Below, one piece after another: positions 63,273 to 64,000 of a DNA stretch of 64,000 bases. The stretch lies in contig VGYQ01000003.1 of NCBI GenBank assembly GCA_016872915.1, positions 1-64,000 on the forward strand, read 5' to 3'. The position numbers and the translations under genes are program-made. This DNA is from Planctomycetota bacterium. GTDB taxonomy: Bacteria > Planctomycetota > Phycisphaerae > Phycisphaerales > SM1A02. Position 1 is the first letter of the stretch. Every line of letters begins with the position of its first letter. The notes under the pieces are model-generated. The model worked only from the letters and a program-made list of their open reading frames with translations, did not search any database and was not told the DNA's origin.

Positions 63273-64000
63273 TCACTTTCGCTCCAAGAGCAGCGCGAGA
63301 CCCTGCCCAACACCCACGCACAGTGCCGCAACGCCGCGGTCCGCGCCGCGCCGCTTCATCTCATGCAGAAGTGTTGTCGCCAGCCGTGCTCCGCTCGCGC
63401 CGAGTGGATGCCCAATCGCGATCGCGCCGCCATTCACATTCACGCGTGCCGGGTCAAGGGCAAGTTCCCGCACGCATGCAACCGCTTGGGCGGCGAACGC
63501 CTCATTGATCTCGTAGAGATCCACCGACGCTGCGGCAACGCCCGTGCGCTCGAGCAGCGTTCGGATGGCGGGTACGGGACCGATGCCCATCTGCGCTGGG
63601 TCCACGCCGACCGCGCATCCGCGCCCGACGAAGCCAAGCGGCGTCAATCCCAACTTCGCCGCCTTCGCCGCATCCATCAGCAGCAGCGCCGCCGCGCCAT
63701 CGTTCACGCCCGATGAGTTGCCGGCAGTGACGGTGCCGTCCTCCGCCTTGGTGAACGCGGGCTTCAGCGCCGCCAGTTTCTCAAGCGTGGTGTCGGCGCG
63801 CGGGTGCTCATCGGTGTCGAAGACCAGCGGCGGGCGCTTGCCCTGCGGAATCTCCACGGGCACGATCTCATCACGGAACCGTCCCGCAGCATGGGCAGCG
63901 GCCCAGCGCTGCTGACTCTCGAGCGCGAATCGATCCTGATCGCCGCGGCTCACATGGAACGCACGCGCGACATTCTCCGCCGTTTCGCCCATCGAGAATG
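63273..64000 (-). CDS. Acetyl-CoA acetyltransferase/3-oxoadipyl-CoA thiolase, C-terminal part
   Basis: Partial: the 5' part and the first nucleophilic Cys lie beyond the right edge of the window. Visible residues include [56 protein letters not shown], the general base His in [10 protein letters not shown] and the second Cys in ALCVGVGQG. The [24 protein letters not shown] and GIGPVPA sequences are close to PcaF-type 3-oxoadipyl-CoA thiolases, but acetyl-CoA acetyltransferase cannot be excluded. It converges on the aminotransferase gene with a 29-bp gap. Confidence 0.85.
   Translation of the reverse strand, partial: FSMGETAENVARAFHVSRGDQDRFALESQQRWAAAHAAGRFRDEIVPVEIPQGKRPPLVFDTDEHPRADTTLEKLAALKPAFTKAEDGTVTAGNSSGVNDGAAALLLMDAAKAAKLGLTPLGFVGRGCAVGVDPAQMGIGPVPAIRTLLERTGVAAASVDLYEINEAFAAQAVACVRELALDPARVNVNGGAIAIGHPLGASGARLATTLLHEMKRRGADRGVAALCVGVGQGLALLLERK

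Overview
The window looks like chromosomal DNA of a GC-rich planctomycete, most likely of the Phycisphaerae. The evidence is: several secreted proteins ending in short dockerin-like calcium-loop repeats with the local signature DGxVDxxDLxxxLxxWG; a PAPGA...RRRR (PEP-CTERM-like) C-terminal sorting tail; a prepilin-like protein with an H-X9-DG-type C-terminal end; and an alternative complex III respiratory operon. No phage, IS element, CRISPR array or rRNA gene was seen. One tRNA gene, Arg(TCT), is present. Taxonomy is inferred from protein style only.

Layout. 1-882: a lipoprotein. 883-1586: a non-coding stretch holding a perfect CRP-type palindrome. 1587-15982: a co-directional respiratory block encoding alternative complex III (ActABCDE, ActF), a small membrane protein, a SCO-type copper chaperone, and a caa3-type A2 heme-copper oxidase (subunit II with fused cytochrome c, I, III, IV and a second subunit-III-like protein). 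15991-19555: a DUF3179 protein and the heme O and heme A synthases that supply that oxidase. 19506-26044: mostly secreted proteins (terpene-cyclase-fold repeat protein, OprB-type porin, FG-GAP-like protein, dockerin protein, SYLF lipoprotein). 26136-40243: an alpha-glucan locus with two exported GH13 enzymes, a MalFGK-type importer in which binding protein and first permease are one polypeptide, 4-alpha-glucanotransferase and glucan phosphorylase. 40270-43167: two paralogous secreted proteins with different C-terminal ends, a prepilin-like protein and a His/Cys-rich protein. 43279-47173: thioredoxin-fold/TPR lipoprotein, adenine deaminase, a lipoprotein and tRNA-Arg. 47202-58953: a chagasin-like inhibitor, a GT39-type enzyme, DUF4139 and BNR proteins, a GT9 glycosyltransferase, a GtrA-glycosyltransferase fusion, an MFS transporter and a dockerin protein.

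59045-64000 is the most interesting part. A tightly overlapping operon encodes a divergent radical-SAM amino acid 2,3-aminomutase, both subunits of a 3-oxoadipate-type CoA-transferase, and a class III (HemL-like) aminotransferase. A 3-oxoadipyl-CoA-type thiolase converges on it. Read in chemical order (aminomutase, beta-transaminase, CoA-transferase, thiolase) these enzymes would turn an alpha-amino acid into acetyl-CoA plus a shortened acyl-CoA. The aminomutase has lost both acidic residues that hold the epsilon-amino group of lysine in classical lysine 2,3-aminomutase, and one is replaced by Arg. Together with the PcaIJ/PcaF-like partners this suggests a dicarboxylic substrate. My best guess is 2-aminoadipate, via 3-aminoadipate and 3-oxoadipate to succinyl-CoA plus acetyl-CoA. 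This is a hypothesis, not an established pathway.

Many annotated starts were moved inward from the longest reading frame, to signal peptides, ribosome binding sites or 4-nt ATGA overlaps; each choice is explained in its entry.
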